DNA of 64,000 nt from Azospirillum doebereinerae (GCF_003989665.1 NZ_RZIJ01000017.1:120229-184228), one strand, 5' to 3'; counted from the first letter of the stretch, positions 28,133-37,686 are shown. Numbers and translations are program-made. The notes: generated from the letters alone by a model not told the origin.

Positions 28133-29154
28133 AGTACGAGGGCGACGTGAACTACGCCACCGATCCCTACGGCGCCCCGCCGCCGCAGGGCCGGAGCAAG
28201 CGCGGCCTGTTCGCGCTGGGCTTCGCCGTGGTCGGCATCGTCGCCTTCGCCGGCACCGTCATCGTCGGCTACCGGGGCGGCGACCGCATGTCCTCGGACG
28301 GCCCGCCGCTGCTGACCGCCGATCCGGCGCCGACCAAGTCGCGCCCCGATCAGCCGGGCGGCATGGAAGTGCCGCACCAGGACAAGCTGGTCTACCAGCG
28401 GCTGAACGAGCGCGCCAACGGCGGCAACCATCCCAGCGTGGAACGGCTGCTGCCGCCGCCGGAGACACCGCTGCCACGCCCGGTGGTGACACCGCCGATG
28501 CCGGCGCCCCCGCCGATGCCCGCCGCGCCGACCGTGGCGCAGCTTCCTCCGCCGCCGCCGGGCGCGACCTCCACGGTCCCGCGCGACGGGGCGGCGGAGG
28601 CGCCCCCTTCGTCTTCCCCGCTGGCTCCGGCTCCGGCCGCGTCCACCCCGGTTCCGGCGAAGCCGGCCGCCACGGCGCAGCCCCCGAAGCCGCCCGCGTC
28701 CCAGCCGGCCGTCAACCAGCCCGCCGCCAAACCGCCGGCCCCGGCCCAGCAGCAGGCCGCCCTGCCGCCGCCCAAGGCCGTGGCTCCGCCGCCGGCCGCT
28801 CCGGCAGCGGTCGCCAAGCTTCCGGCCCCGCCCCCGGCGCAACCCGCCGTCCAGCCGGCCCCGCAACCCGCCAAGCCGGCGGCGACTCCGGCCGTCACCG
28901 GCGGCTCGGGATCCTGGCGCATCCAGCTCGCCTCGGTGCGCAGCGAAGGGGAGGCGGCGTCCGAATGGAAACGCATCGCCGGCCGCTACCCCGACGCGCT
29001 GGGCGGGCTGTCCTTTCAGGTCGCCAAGGTCGATCTGGGCGAGAAGGGCGTCTTCTACCGCGTCCAGGGAGCCGGCGCCGACGAAACCCGCGCCAAGTCC
29101 ATCTGCGCCCAGCTGCGCGCGCAAAACACGGGGTGTGTGGTTGTCCGTCCCTGA
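28129..29154 (+). CDS. SPOR domain protein, membrane anchored
   Basis: This 341-residue protein has a short cytoplasmic start, one membrane helix (about 25-48) and a long Pro/Ala-rich periplasmic linker (about 110-255). The C-terminal SPOR domain (about 262-341) begins GSWRIQLASVRSEGEAASEW. SPOR domains bind denuded glycan strands at the division septum. The position just before nagZ, a peptidoglycan sugar-recycling gene, fits a cell-wall role. The start overlaps the argS stop by 4 bases. The end overlaps the nagZ start region by up to 20 bases. Confidence 0.88.
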   Translation: MKYEGDVNYATDPYGAPPPQGRSKRGLFALGFAVVGIVAFAGTVIVGYRGGDRMSSDGPPLLTADPAPTKSRPDQPGGMEVPHQDKLVYQRLNERANGGNHPSVERLLPPPETPLPRPVVTPPMPAPPPMPAAPTVAQLPPPPPGATSTVPRDGAAEAPPSSSPLAPAPAASTPVPAKPAATAQPPKPPASQPAVNQPAAKPPAPAQQQAALPPPKAVAPPPAAPAAVAKLPAPPPAQPAVQPAPQPAKPAATPAVTGGSGSWRIQLASVRSEGEAASEWKRIAGRYPDALGGLSFQVAKVDLGEKGVFYRVQGAGADETRAKSICAQLRAQNTGCVVVRP

Positions 29155-30205
29155 CCCCGCCGCATCGCCGCCGGTGAAACCCCACCGGCCACGCGCGGTC
29201 GTCTTCGGCTGCGCCGGGCTCACGCTCGGCGCCGACGAAGCAGCCTTCTTCCGCGAAGCCGATCCGCTCGGCTTCATCCTGTTCCGCCGCAACTGCGACA
29301 CCCCGGCCCAGGTCGCGGCGCTGGTCGCCGACCTGCGCGCCAGCGTCGGCCGCCCGGACGCTCCGGTGCTGATCGACCAGGAGGGGGGGCGCGTCGCCCG
29401 CATGCGCCCGCCGAACTGGGCGTCGCACCCGCCGATGGGCGTCTTCGGCGCGCTCGCCGACCAGGACCGCGAGGCCGGGCGCGAAGCCGCCTGGATCAAC
29501 GGCCGGCTGCTCGCCCATATGCTGACCGAGGTCGGCGTGACGGTGGATTGCGCCCCGGTCTGCGACGTTCCGGTCGAGGGCGCCCACGACATCATCGGCG
29601 ACCGCGCCTTCTCCCGCGACCCGGCCCTGGTGTCGGAGCTGGCGCGGGCGACGGCCGACGGGCTGCTGGCCGGCGGGGTGCTGCCGGTGATCAAGCACAT
29701 TCCCGGCCATGGCCGCGCCTTCAGCGACAGCCACGCCGAGCTTCCCGTCGTCGACGCCCCGCGCGAGGCGCTGGAGGCCACCGACTTCGCCCCGTTCCGC
29801 GCCCTGGCCGACCTGCCGCTCGGCATGGTCGCGCACGTCGTGCTGACGGCCATCGACCCCACGGCCCCGGCCAGCACCTCCGCCACCGTGGTGCGCGAGG
29901 TCGTGCGCGGCGCGCCCATCGGCTTCGACGGGCTGCTGTTCAGCGACGATTTGTCGATGAACGCGCTCGACGGCGACGTGACCCAGCGCGCCCAAGCGGT
30001 GCTGGCGGCGGGGATGGACGTCGTGCTCCACTGCAACGGCGACGGCGCCGAGATGGCGGCGGTGGCCAAGGTGGTCCCGCCGATGAGCTACGCGGCGGCC
30101 CAGCGCTGGGCGCGCGCCCAGGCGATGCGCGGCCAACCGCAGCCCGCCGATCCGCAACGATTGTCCGAACGCCTGGCCGAGCTGCTCGGCCGGCTCGCGG
30201 CCTGA
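29135..30205 (+). CDS. nagZ: Beta-N-acetylhexosaminidase NagZ (glycoside hydrolase family 3)
   Basis: This cytoplasmic enzyme removes GlcNAc from recycled peptidoglycan fragments. Signature motifs are present: GFILFRRNC, LIDQEGGRVARMRPP, DCAPVCDVPV, IIGDRAFSRDP and the catalytic loop KHIPGHGRAFSDSHAELP (Asp-His dyad), then FSDDLSMNAL with the nucleophile Asp. Length is 356 residues from GTG 29135, which overlaps the upstream gene. GTG 29174 would start just before the conserved core and is a good alternative. Confidence 0.92.
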   Translation: MWLSVPDPAASPPVKPHRPRAVVFGCAGLTLGADEAAFFREADPLGFILFRRNCDTPAQVAALVADLRASVGRPDAPVLIDQEGGRVARMRPPNWASHPPMGVFGALADQDREAGREAAWINGRLLAHMLTEVGVTVDCAPVCDVPVEGAHDIIGDRAFSRDPALVSELARATADGLLAGGVLPVIKHIPGHGRAFSDSHAELPVVDAPREALEATDFAPFRALADLPLGMVAHVVLTAIDPTAPASTSATVVREVVRGAPIGFDGLLFSDDLSMNALDGDVTQRAQAVLAAGMDVVLHCNGDGAEMAAVAKVVPPMSYAAAQRWARAQAMRGQPQPADPQRLSERLAELLGRLAA

Positions 30206-30222
30206 AGGGAAGGGGAACGGCG

Positions 30223-30900
30223 ATGGAGGAGTGGATCTTCCGCGTGACGGCCGTGGCCTTTCCGGCCATTCTCGCCATCACGCTGCACGAGGCGGCGCAC
30301 GGTTTCGTGGCGTGGCGGCTGGGCGACGACACCGCCTACCGGTTGGGCCGCGTCACCTTCAACCCGCTGCGTCACATCGACCCGCTGGGGACGGTGGTGC
30401 TGCCGGCGCTGATGTACTTCACCACCGGCTTCGTGTTCGGCTGGGCCAAGCCGGTGCCGGTGAATTTCGGGCGGCTCAACCACCCGCGCCGCGACATGGT
30501 GTGGGTGGCGCTCGCCGGGCCGGGGACGAACTTCCTGCTGGCGGTGGCGTCGGCGGTGCTCTGGGGCTTGGTCGATCCGCAGAACGGCGTGGCCGAGGCG
30601 TGGCTGCGCGCCATGTCCGAGGTGTCGATTCTGGTCAACGTCATCCTGATGGTGTTCAACCTGATCCCGCTGCCGCCGCTCGACGGCGGGCGGGTCGCGG
30701 TCGGCGTGCTGCCGAACATGCTGGCCTACCCGCTGTCGCGGGTGGAGCCCTACGGCATGCTGATCCTGATGGGCGCCTTCTTCCTGCTGCCGATGCTCGG
30801 CCGGCAGATCGGCATGGACCTCAGCGTGATGCATTGGGTGCTCGGCCCCCCGGTGGACGCCGTGATCGGCTTCATCCAGACGCTGACCGGGAACGATTAG
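30223..30900 (+). CDS. Site-2 protease family membrane metallopeptidase
   Basis: This 225-residue polytopic protein has the S2P zinc site: HEAAH at residues 22-26 within the first helix and the aspartate in PLPPLDGGR (Asp154). It has about five to six membrane helices, with a short loop FNPLRHIDPLGTVVLPAL after the first. It resembles the short YwhC-like S2P group, which lacks a PDZ domain. S2P enzymes cut proteins within the membrane, and no substrate is evident here. AGGGGAA lies before the ATG. It is between nagZ and scpA in a same-strand run. Confidence 0.92.
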   Translation: MEEWIFRVTAVAFPAILAITLHEAAHGFVAWRLGDDTAYRLGRVTFNPLRHIDPLGTVVLPALMYFTTGFVFGWAKPVPVNFGRLNHPRRDMVWVALAGPGTNFLLAVASAVLWGLVDPQNGVAEAWLRAMSEVSILVNVILMVFNLIPLPPLDGGRVAVGVLPNMLAYPLSRVEPYGMLILMGAFFLLPMLGRQIGMDLSVMHWVLGPPVDAVIGFIQTLTGND

Positions 30901-30908
30901 GACCTTTC

Positions 30909-31694
30909 ATGGCGACCGACCGCAAGACGGAGGACGCGGCGCCCCTGGCGGCCGCGTCCGAGCCGCTGATGCTCGTCCTCGACGGCTTCGAGGGGCCGCT
31001 CGACATGCTGCTGGCGCTGGGGCGTGAGCAGAAGGTCGACCTGACCCGCATCTCCATCCTGCAACTGGCCGACCAGTACCTCGCCTTCGTGACCGAGGCG
31101 CGGAAGGTGCGGCTGGAGCTGGCGGCCGATTACCTCGTGATGGCGGCGTGGCTGGCCTATCTGAAATCCCGCCTGCTGCTGCCGGCGCAGGAGGACGACG
31201 AGCCGTCCGGCGAGGACATGGCCGCCGCGCTCGCCTTCCAGCTCCAGCGGCTGGAGGCGATGAAGGAGGCCGCCGCGAAGCTCTTCGCCCGGCCATTGCT
31301 GGGCCAGGACGTCTTCGCCCGTGGCGCGCCCGAGGACATCAACATCCGCCGTAAGTCGGTCTACGAGGTCACGCTCTACGACCTGCTGCGCGCCTATGGC
31401 GACCACCGCAAGCGGCAGGAGGGCGGCGTGCTGCACATCGCCCCGATCCGCCTCTATTCGATGGAGGACGCCGTCCGCCGGCTCTCCGACCTGCTGGGCC
31501 GCATGCCCGACTGGACCGTGCTGTCCAGCTTCCTGCCCGGCGAGGAGGGCGGCCCGCTGCTGACCCGTTCCGCCATGGCCGCCCATTTCGCGGCAACGCT
31601 GGAGCTTGCCAAGGCCGGGCGTGTCGAACTGCGCCAGGACGGCGCCTTCGCCCCCCTCTATGTCCGGCGCGCCCAGCGCGCCGCCGACGAATGA
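30909..31694 (+). CDS. scpA: Segregation and condensation protein A
   Basis: This 261-residue kleisin links the SMC heads in the bacterial condensin complex. ScpA hallmarks: the N-terminal LDGFEGPLDMLLALGREQKV block that binds SMC, DYLVMAAWLAYLKSRLLLP, and the C-terminal winged-helix part. The C-terminus overlaps scpB by 4 bases (31691-31694), the usual scpA-scpB coupling. It begins 8 bases after the S2P gene. Confidence 0.95.
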   Translation: MATDRKTEDAAPLAAASEPLMLVLDGFEGPLDMLLALGREQKVDLTRISILQLADQYLAFVTEARKVRLELAADYLVMAAWLAYLKSRLLLPAQEDDEPSGEDMAAALAFQLQRLEAMKEAAAKLFARPLLGQDVFARGAPEDINIRRKSVYEVTLYDLLRAYGDHRKRQEGGVLHIAPIRLYSMEDAVRRLSDLLGRMPDWTVLSSFLPGEEGGPLLTRSAMAAHFAATLELAKAGRVELRQDGAFAPLYVRRAQRAADE

Positions 31695-32326
31695 CCGGAT
31701 TCATGATCAAGGAAGTCACCGACGCCGGAGAGGCCGAGGCCCGCATCGGCAAGCTGCGCCTGTTGGAAGCCCTGCTCTTCGCCTCCGCCGAGCCACTGGA
31801 CGAGGAAACGCTGGCGTCGCGCGTCGGCCCCGAGGTGGCTGCCCTGCTGGACGAACTGCGCGCCCATTACGAGCCGCGCGGGGTCAATCTCGTGCGGACC
31901 GGGGCCGGTTGGTCCTTCCGCACCGCCACCGATCTGGCGCCGCTGCTGCGCCAGGAGGAGGAGGTGTCGCGCAAGCTGTCGCGCGCCGCCATCGAGACGC
32001 TCGCCATCCTCGCCTACCACCAGCCGGTGACCCGCGCCGAGATCGAGGCGATCCGGGGCGTGGCGACCAGCAAGGGCACGCTGGACATCCTGATGGAGCA
32101 TGGCTGGATCCGCCCCGGCCGCCGCCGGGAGACGCCGGGCCGTCCGCTGACCTGGGTGACGACCGACCATTTCCTCGACCATTTCGGGCTGGAGTCCCTG
32201 CGCGACCTGCCGAGCGTGGAGGATCTGCGCGCGGCGGGCCTGCTCGATTCCCGGCCGGTGCTGCTCGGGCTTGGCCCCATGGCCGGGGAGGCCCCCGACG
32301 AACCGCCTCCCTCCGAGGAGGAATGA
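31691..32326 (+). CDS. scpB: Segregation and condensation protein B
   Basis: This 211-residue partner of ScpA in the SMC complex consists of two winged-helix domains. Conserved segments are RLLEALLFASAEPLDEETLA, then SRAAIETLAILAYHQPVTRAEIEAIRG (in two parts) and IRPGRRRETPGRPLTWVTT. The C-terminal tail is acidic and proline-rich. The start overlaps the scpA stop by 4 bases. A gap of 127 bases separates it from tatA, probably holding the tat promoter or a processing site. Confidence 0.95.
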   Translation: MTGFMIKEVTDAGEAEARIGKLRLLEALLFASAEPLDEETLASRVGPEVAALLDELRAHYEPRGVNLVRTGAGWSFRTATDLAPLLRQEEEVSRKLSRAAIETLAILAYHQPVTRAEIEAIRGVATSKGTLDILMEHGWIRPGRRRETPGRPLTWVTTDHFLDHFGLESLRDLPSVEDLRAAGLLDSRPVLLGLGPMAGEAPDEPPPSEEE

Positions 32327-32453
32327 GGCGCGGCCCTTCGAGGAACGCTTGCTAATCAAAAGGTTCCGGCAACCGGGCAATCGTTGCGGCCTACTGCCCT
32401 TTCTGCCATAGTGCCGGCCCGCCGCAAGGTCGTTCAAACGGGATACAGGCGTC

Positions 32454-32696
32454 ATGGGCTTCACAAGCATCTGGCATTGGGTGATCGTCCTTCTCATCGT
32501 GCTGCTGCTGTTCGGCGCGGGGAAGCTCCCCAAGGTGATGGGCGATCTGGCCAAGGGCGCCAAGGCCTTCAAGGCCGGGCTGAAGGACGACGACGAGGAT
32601 GTTGCCGCCCCCGGTGCGACCGCCAAGGTCATCCCGAACCAGCCGGCCAACACGGTCGACCACGCGGCCAAGAAGGACGAGGCGGTTCGCGGCTGA
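32454..32696 (+). CDS. tatA: Sec-independent translocase protein TatA
   Basis: This 80-residue pore-forming subunit of the twin-arginine translocase has one N-terminal membrane helix (WHWVIVLLIVLLLFGAGKLP), the conserved FGxxKLP hinge and an amphipathic helix (GDLAKGAKAFKAGLKDD). The acidic-basic tail is short and variable. It heads tatA-tatB-tatC in standard order. Tat exports folded, often cofactor-containing proteins. In this genome molybdenum or iron-sulfur enzymes would be typical cargo. Confidence 0.95.
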   Translation: MGFTSIWHWVIVLLIVLLLFGAGKLPKVMGDLAKGAKAFKAGLKDDDEDVAAPGATAKVIPNQPANTVDHAAKKDEAVRG

Positions 32697-32752
32697 GCGG
32701 GGGTGCCTCTGGCATCTCCCGGCCCTTTTCGTTTCGTTGAAGCCGGAATACC

Positions 32753-33238
32753 ATGTTCGATATTGCCTGGTCCGAACTGCTGCTGATCGCGGTCGTGGCT
32801 CTCGTGGTCATCGGGCCGAAGGATCTGCCGAAGGCGATCTACACCTTCGGCAAATGGGTGCGGAAGGCGCGCGTCGTGGCGCGCGAATTCCAGACCCACA
32901 TCGACGACATGATGCGCGAGACCGAGTTGGACGAGCTTCGCAAGGAAGCCCTGAAGACCCGCGACCTGAACATCAAGAAGATGATGGAGGACACCATCGA
33001 CCCCAAGGGCGAGGTGTCCAAGGCCTTCGACGTCGGCCTGACCGGCCATCCGGGCAGCCCGGTGGACAGCGCCGCCGCGACGGACTCCGTCCCCTTGGAG
33101 GCTCCGGCCCCAGCGACGACGCCCGAGCCGGCCATCGCGCCGCCGCTTCCGGCCCCCACCGCCGATTCGGCCCCGCCGGTCCCGGCCAAGCCGGATCCCG
33201 TGCCGGCCGTTTCCCATCCGACGGACAAGCAGGCGTAA
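32753..33238 (+). CDS. tatB: Sec-independent translocase protein TatB
   Basis: This 161-residue TatB has the typical start MFDIAWSELLLIAVVALVVI, the GPKDLPK hinge after the membrane helix and a longer amphipathic region than TatA. The Pro/Ala-rich C-terminal third (from about residue 115) is variable in length. With TatC it forms the receptor for twin-arginine signal peptides. It is 56 bases after tatA and 10 bases before tatC. Confidence 0.95.
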   Translation: MFDIAWSELLLIAVVALVVIGPKDLPKAIYTFGKWVRKARVVAREFQTHIDDMMRETELDELRKEALKTRDLNIKKMMEDTIDPKGEVSKAFDVGLTGHPGSPVDSAAATDSVPLEAPAPATTPEPAIAPPLPAPTADSAPPVPAKPDPVPAVSHPTDKQA

Positions 33239-33248
33239 AGACAAGCCC

Positions 33249-34043
33249 ATGACCGGCGACACCCAGGACGATCTCGAAGAAAGCAAGATGCCGCTGATCG
33301 ATCATCTGATCGAGCTGCGCAACCGGCTGATGTGGGCCATCGGCGCGATCCTGATCGCGTTCCTGCTGTGCTACGCCGTGTCCGACAAGATCTACAATTT
33401 CCTGGTCCAGCCCTTGGCCGACATCCTGGCGGGGCAGGGGCGGCGGATGATCTACACCGGCCTGACCGAAGCCTTCTTCACCTACGTGAAGGTGGCGTTC
33501 TGGGCCGGCTGCTTCATCTCCTTCCCGATCGTCGCCAGCCAGATTTGGATGTTCATCGCGCCCGGCCTCTACAAGCACGAGCGCCGCGCCTTCCTGCCCT
33601 TCCTCGCCGCCACGCCGGTCCTGTTCCTGCTGGGCGCGTCGATGGTCTACTACTTCATCTTCCCGATGGCGTGGCGCTTCTTCCTGGGCTTCGAGTTCCA
33701 CCCGGACGGCGCCGCCCCGGCCCTGCCCATCGAGTTCGAAGCGCGCGTCGGCGAATACCTGCATCTGGTGATGTCGCTGATCTTCGCCTTCGGCATCGCC
33801 TTCCAGCTTCCGGTGCTGCTGACCCTGCTGATCCGCGCCGGTCTGGTCTCGACCGAGACTCTGGCCTCCAAGCGCCGCTACGCCATCGTCGCCGCCTTCG
33901 TGATCGCCGCCGTGCTCACCCCGCCGGACATCATCAGCCAGGTCAGCCTCGCGATTCCTCTGCTGGCGCTCTACGAGATCTCGATCCTCATCGGCCGCCG
34001 CATGGAAAAGCAGAGGGCCGCGAACGAAGCCGGGGCCGAGTAA
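33249..34043 (+). CDS. tatC: Sec-independent translocase protein TatC
   Basis: This 264-residue TatC has six predicted membrane helices. Signature segments are MPLIDHLIELRNRLMWAIGA, QIWMFIAPGLYKHERRAFLP and the late VLTPPDIISQVSLAIPLLAL. TatC recognises the twin-arginine signal peptide. The gene ends the tat operon. A perfect hairpin lies 8 bases past the stop, between it and a convergent gene. Confidence 0.97.
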   Translation: MTGDTQDDLEESKMPLIDHLIELRNRLMWAIGAILIAFLLCYAVSDKIYNFLVQPLADILAGQGRRMIYTGLTEAFFTYVKVAFWAGCFISFPIVASQIWMFIAPGLYKHERRAFLPFLAATPVLFLLGASMVYYFIFPMAWRFFLGFEFHPDGAAPALPIEFEARVGEYLHLVMSLIFAFGIAFQLPVLLTLLIRAGLVSTETLASKRRYAIVAAFVIAAVLTPPDIISQVSLAIPLLALYEISILIGRRMEKQRAANEAGAE

Positions 34044-34051
34044 ACACAGGT

Positions 34052-34080
34052 CCATGGCCGGGGGCGAGCCCCGGCCATGG
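34052..34080. terminator. Perfect hairpin between tatC and the GFA gene
   Basis: CCATGGCCGGGG (34052-34063) and its exact complement (34069-34080) enclose a 5-base loop. The element lies between convergent genes and is symmetrical, so it could end transcripts from both sides. No T-tract is present on either strand. Confidence 0.55.
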
Positions 34081-34091
34081 GAACGCCACCG

Positions 34092-34514
34092 TCACTCGGG
34101 GATTTCCTCCCCGGAGCCGCCGAAGCTGGCCGGAAAGTCCTTGAGCTTCGGCAAGCCGTCGCGCATCGGCAACACGGTCTCCGCGTAGTTCACATGGACG
34201 GCCGGGCGGAAGGCGAGGGTCGGAATCGTCGCCGCGAACACGTCCACGAGACCGAGGGGCGGGTGGTTGGTCATCAAATGGCCGCCGCACTTCGCGCAAT
34301 ACTGACGCTGGCTGAGCGGGGTCTTCTGGAACGTCGCGATGTGCTCGGCCCCGGCCGTGACCCGCACATCCTCCGGCTTCCAGAGGCTGAAGGCGTTCAC
34401 CGGACCGCCGGACCACGACCGGCAGGACTGGCAATGGCAATACCCCATGGCTTCCGGGTCGCCGGAAACCTCCAATTCGACGGCACCGCAAAAACAACGT
34501 CCAACATGTGTCAT
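34092..34514 (-). CDS. GFA/CENP-V domain zinc-binding protein
   Basis: This 140-residue protein of the GFA family carries the expected cysteine sets: CFCGAVELEV, YCHCQSCRSWSG and YCAKCGGHLMT. These bind two zinc ions in a Mis18/GFA beta fold. The family was named after the glutathione-dependent formaldehyde-activating enzyme, but most members have no confirmed activity, so a formaldehyde role is not claimed. It stands alone, convergent with tatC. About 450 bases without genes lie upstream of it. Confidence 0.9.
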   Translation of the reverse strand: MTHVGRCFCGAVELEVSGDPEAMGYCHCQSCRSWSGGPVNAFSLWKPEDVRVTAGAEHIATFQKTPLSQRQYCAKCGGHLMTNHPPLGLVDVFAATIPTLAFRPAVHVNYAETVLPMRDGLPKLKDFPASFGGSGEEIPE

Positions 34515-34964
34515 GGCGTTTCATCCTGCTTTTTTTGTTCGAGACTGCCGGACAAGGCTATCAACAGTGGACCGTGAAGTCATCGGACCGAAAGGGAGCG
34601 TCCGCCTCACCAAGGAGGGGTTGGGTTTTTCACAATTATCGCAATGAGATGGAAGAAAACGGATCGTGAGACCATGCCACCGTTGCAACGCCTCGATCTG
34701 AATTCGAGGTCCTTAAGGTGTCTCGGTGGATAAAAAGCCGCATTGGGCTTTGAACCCGCCTATTTTCTGGCGCGCCGGACCAGACCCATCGCGTGGCGCG
34801 GTTGACGAAGCCGTTCCACCCCACAATGTGTCATCCGGTATCGCAATGCCCGGCCGGTCCGGGCAAGATTCCGTCCCTTTTGTGGACAGCCTTCCAAACT
34901 CGCGCTAAAAGCACGGTTCGGCTGAAAGAAGGCCGCGCCGCGTTTCCGGAGCCCTGACCGTCCT
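34515..34964. other. 450-base intergenic region between GFA gene and alaS
   Basis: No gene or clear RNA element is seen. Base composition is more AT-rich from about 34600 to 34760. The short reading frames inside lack coding character. Promoters for the divergent GFA gene and alaS must lie here, but no strong -35/-10 pair stands out. Confidence 0.4.
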
Positions 34965-37634
34965 ATGCAGACCGCCAACGACATTCGCCGCACGTTCCTG
35001 GACTATTTCGCCAAGCAGGGCCACCAGATCGTCGACTCGTCGCCGCTCGTGCCGCGCAACGACCCGACGCTGATGTTCACCAACGCCGGCATGGTGCAGT
35101 TCAAGAACGTCTTCACCGGGGCGGAGCAGCGGCCTTACAAGCGGGCGACCACCTCGCAGAAATGCGTGCGCGCGGGCGGCAAGCACAACGACCTCGACAA
35201 CGTCGGCTACACGGCGCGCCACCACACCTTCTTCGAGATGCTGGGGAACTTCTCCTTCGGCGATTATTTCAAGGACGATGCCATCGCGTTCGCTTGGAAC
35301 CTGATCACCAAGGAATACGGGCTGCCGGCCGACAAGCTGCTGGTGACGGTCCACAGCAGCGACGAGGACGCGGCCGCCATCTGGCGCAAGGTCGCCGGCC
35401 TGTCGGACGACCGCATCATCCGCATCCCGACCGACGACAACTTCTGGCGCATGGGCGACACCGGCCCCTGCGGTCCCTGCTCCGAGATCTTCTTCGACCA
35501 CGGCCCGGCGGTCGCCGGCGGCCCGCCCGGCAGCCCCGACCAGGACGGCGACCGCTTCATCGAGATCTGGAATCTCGTCTTCATGCAGTACGAGCAGCTC
35601 GGGCCCGACAATCTGGTCGCGCTGCCCAAGCCGTCGATCGACACCGGCATGGGGCTGGAGCGTCTGGCCGCCGTGCTGCAGGGCAAGCACGACAACTACG
35701 ACATCGACCTGATGCGCGCCCTGATCGTCGCGTCGGCCGAGGCGAGCAAGACCGAGGCCGACGGCGCCCACGCCGTCTCGCACCGGGTGATCGCCGACCA
35801 TCTGCGGTCCTCGTCCTTCCTGATCGCCGATGGCGTTCTGCCGTCCAACGAGGGGCGCGGCTACGTCCTGCGCCGCATCATGCGCCGCGCCATGCGCCAC
35901 GCCCACATGATCGGCGCGCGCGAGCCGCTGATGCACCGCTTGGTCCCGGCGCTGATCCAGCAGATGGGCGACGCCTATCCGGAGTTGACCCGCGCCCGCG
36001 CCCTGATCGTCGAGACGCTCAAGCTGGAGGAGACCCGCTTCAAGCAGACGCTGGAGCGCGGCCTGCGCCTGCTGGACGACGAGCTCGGCCATCTGGGCGA
36101 GGGCCAGCCGCTGGCCGGCGAGGTCGCCTTCAAGCTCTACGACACCTACGGCTTCCCGCTCGACCTGACGCAGGACGTGCTGCGCGGGCAGGGGCGGGCG
36201 GTCGACGAGGCCGGCTTCAAGGCGTCGATGGACGAGCAGCGCCGCAAGGCCCGCGAATCCTGGGCCGGATCGGGCGAGGTCGGCACCGAGAAGCTGTGGT
36301 ACGAGATCAAGGACGAGTTGGGCGCCACCGAGTTCTTCGGCTACGACACCGAGGTCGCCGAAGGCAAGGTGACCGCGCTGGTCAAGGGCGACGCCCGCGT
36401 CGAGAGCGCTTCGGCCGGCGACGAGGTGCTGGTCATCGTCAACCAGACGCCCTTCTACGGTGAATCGGGCGGTCAGGCCGGCGACACCGGCGTGATCTTC
36501 TCCGCTGAGGGCACCGAGTTCGCCGTCTCCGACACCCAGAAGAAGCTGGGCGCGGTCTGGGCGCATGTCGGCACCGTCACCAAGGGCACGCTCAAGGTCG
36601 GCGACGTGGTGGAGCTGCGGGTGAATTCCGAGCGCCGCTCGGCGATCCGGGCCAACCACTCGGCCACCCATCTTCTGCACGAGGCGCTGCGCCACCGGCT
36701 GGGCGACCACGTCACCCAGAAGGGCTCGCTGGTGGCGCCGGAGCGCCTGCGCTTCGACATCAGCCAGCCGAGCGGCCTGACCGCCGCCGACATCGCCGTG
36801 GTCGAGGACGAGGTGAACCGCCGCATCCTCGCCAACAGCGACGTCATCACCCGCCTGATGTCCCCCGACGAGGCCCGCGCCAAGGGCGCCATGGCCCTGT
36901 TCGGCGAGAAGTACGGTGACGAGGTCCGCGTCGTCTCGATGGGCGGCCCGCACGGCGAGGCCGACCGCGACTACTCCATCGAGCTGTGCGGCGGCACCCA
37001 TGTGCGGCGCACCGGCGACATCGGCGTGTTCAAGATCGTCTCGGAAAGCGCCGTCGCCGCCGGCGTCCGCCGCATCGAGGCGCTGACCGGCACCGGCGCC
37101 AAGGCGTGGCTGTCCGAGCGCGACCATCTGCTGACCGAGGCGGCCTCCGTCCTCAAGGTCAAGCCCGACGAGGTCCCGGCGCGCGTCGCCGCCCTGGTCG
37201 AGGAGCGCCGCAGGATGGAGCGCGAGCTGACCGAGCTGCGCCGCCAAGTCGCCATGGGTGGCGGCGCCAAGGCCGAGGGCGGCGGCGAGGCCAAGGACGT
37301 GGCCGGCGTGAAGTTCGCCGCTCGCGTGGTCGAGGGCCTGCCGGCCAAGGACCTCAAGCCGATGGCCGACGAGTTGAAGAAGCAGATCGGCTCCGGCGTC
37401 GTCGTGCTGATCGCCGGCAACGAGGGCAAGGCCTCCATCGTCATCGGCGTGACCGACGACCTGACCGCGACGCTCAGCGCCGTCGATCTGGTCCGCGTCG
37501 GCGCCGAGGCGCTGGGCGGCAAGGGCGGCGGCGGCCGTCCCGACATGGCCCAGGCCGGCGGTCCCGACGTGTCGCTGGCCCCGGCGGCGGTCGAGGCCAT
37601 CGAAAAGGCCATCGCGGCCAAGCGGGCGGCCTGA
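34965..37634 (+). CDS. alaS: Alanyl-tRNA synthetase
   Basis: This 889-residue class II synthetase charges tRNA-Ala and edits mischarged Ser and Gly. Seen: the N-terminal DIRRTFLDYFAKQGHQIVDS, HHTFFEMLGNFSFGDYFKDD, motif 3 GRGYVLRRIMRRAMRHAH, the editing-site zinc ligands ATHLLHEALR (His pair) and CGGTHVRRTGDIG (Cys, His), and a C-terminal C-Ala domain. Length is typical. A terminator-like structure follows, so alaS is probably transcribed alone. Confidence 0.97.
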   Translation: MQTANDIRRTFLDYFAKQGHQIVDSSPLVPRNDPTLMFTNAGMVQFKNVFTGAEQRPYKRATTSQKCVRAGGKHNDLDNVGYTARHHTFFEMLGNFSFGDYFKDDAIAFAWNLITKEYGLPADKLLVTVHSSDEDAAAIWRKVAGLSDDRIIRIPTDDNFWRMGDTGPCGPCSEIFFDHGPAVAGGPPGSPDQDGDRFIEIWNLVFMQYEQLGPDNLVALPKPSIDTGMGLERLAAVLQGKHDNYDIDLMRALIVASAEASKTEADGAHAVSHRVIADHLRSSSFLIADGVLPSNEGRGYVLRRIMRRAMRHAHMIGAREPLMHRLVPALIQQMGDAYPELTRARALIVETLKLEETRFKQTLERGLRLLDDELGHLGEGQPLAGEVAFKLYDTYGFPLDLTQDVLRGQGRAVDEAGFKASMDEQRRKARESWAGSGEVGTEKLWYEIKDELGATEFFGYDTEVAEGKVTALVKGDARVESASAGDEVLVIVNQTPFYGESGGQAGDTGVIFSAEGTEFAVSDTQKKLGAVWAHVGTVTKGTLKVGDVVELRVNSERRSAIRANHSATHLLHEALRHRLGDHVTQKGSLVAPERLRFDISQPSGLTAADIAVVEDEVNRRILANSDVITRLMSPDEARAKGAMALFGEKYGDEVRVVSMGGPHGEADRDYSIELCGGTHVRRTGDIGVFKIVSESAVAAGVRRIEALTGTGAKAWLSERDHLLTEAASVLKVKPDEVPARVAALVEERRRMERELTELRRQVAMGGGAKAEGGGEAKDVAGVKFAARVVEGLPAKDLKPMADELKKQIGSGVVVLIAGNEGKASIVIGVTDDLTATLSAVDLVRVGAEALGGKGGGGRPDMAQAGGPDVSLAPAAVEAIEKAIAAKRAA

Positions 37635-37647
37635 CGGCGGCTTCAAG

Positions 37648-37686
37648 GAAACGGCGGCCCTCGCTCCCCAGGCGCGGGCCGTTTTC
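37648..37686 (+). terminator. Likely terminator of alaS
   Basis: AAACGG-CGG-CCC pairs with GGGCCGTTTT with a 3-base bulge around a 15-base loop, and T-residues follow (GTTTTCTTG). It starts about 14 bases past the alaS stop. The bulge makes it weaker than the ndk terminator. Confidence 0.5.

Noticed and set aside
34880..34910. sigma-70 promoter TTGTGG...GCTAAA before alaS
   Set aside because: Both boxes match at only three of six positions, so it is not distinguishable from background.
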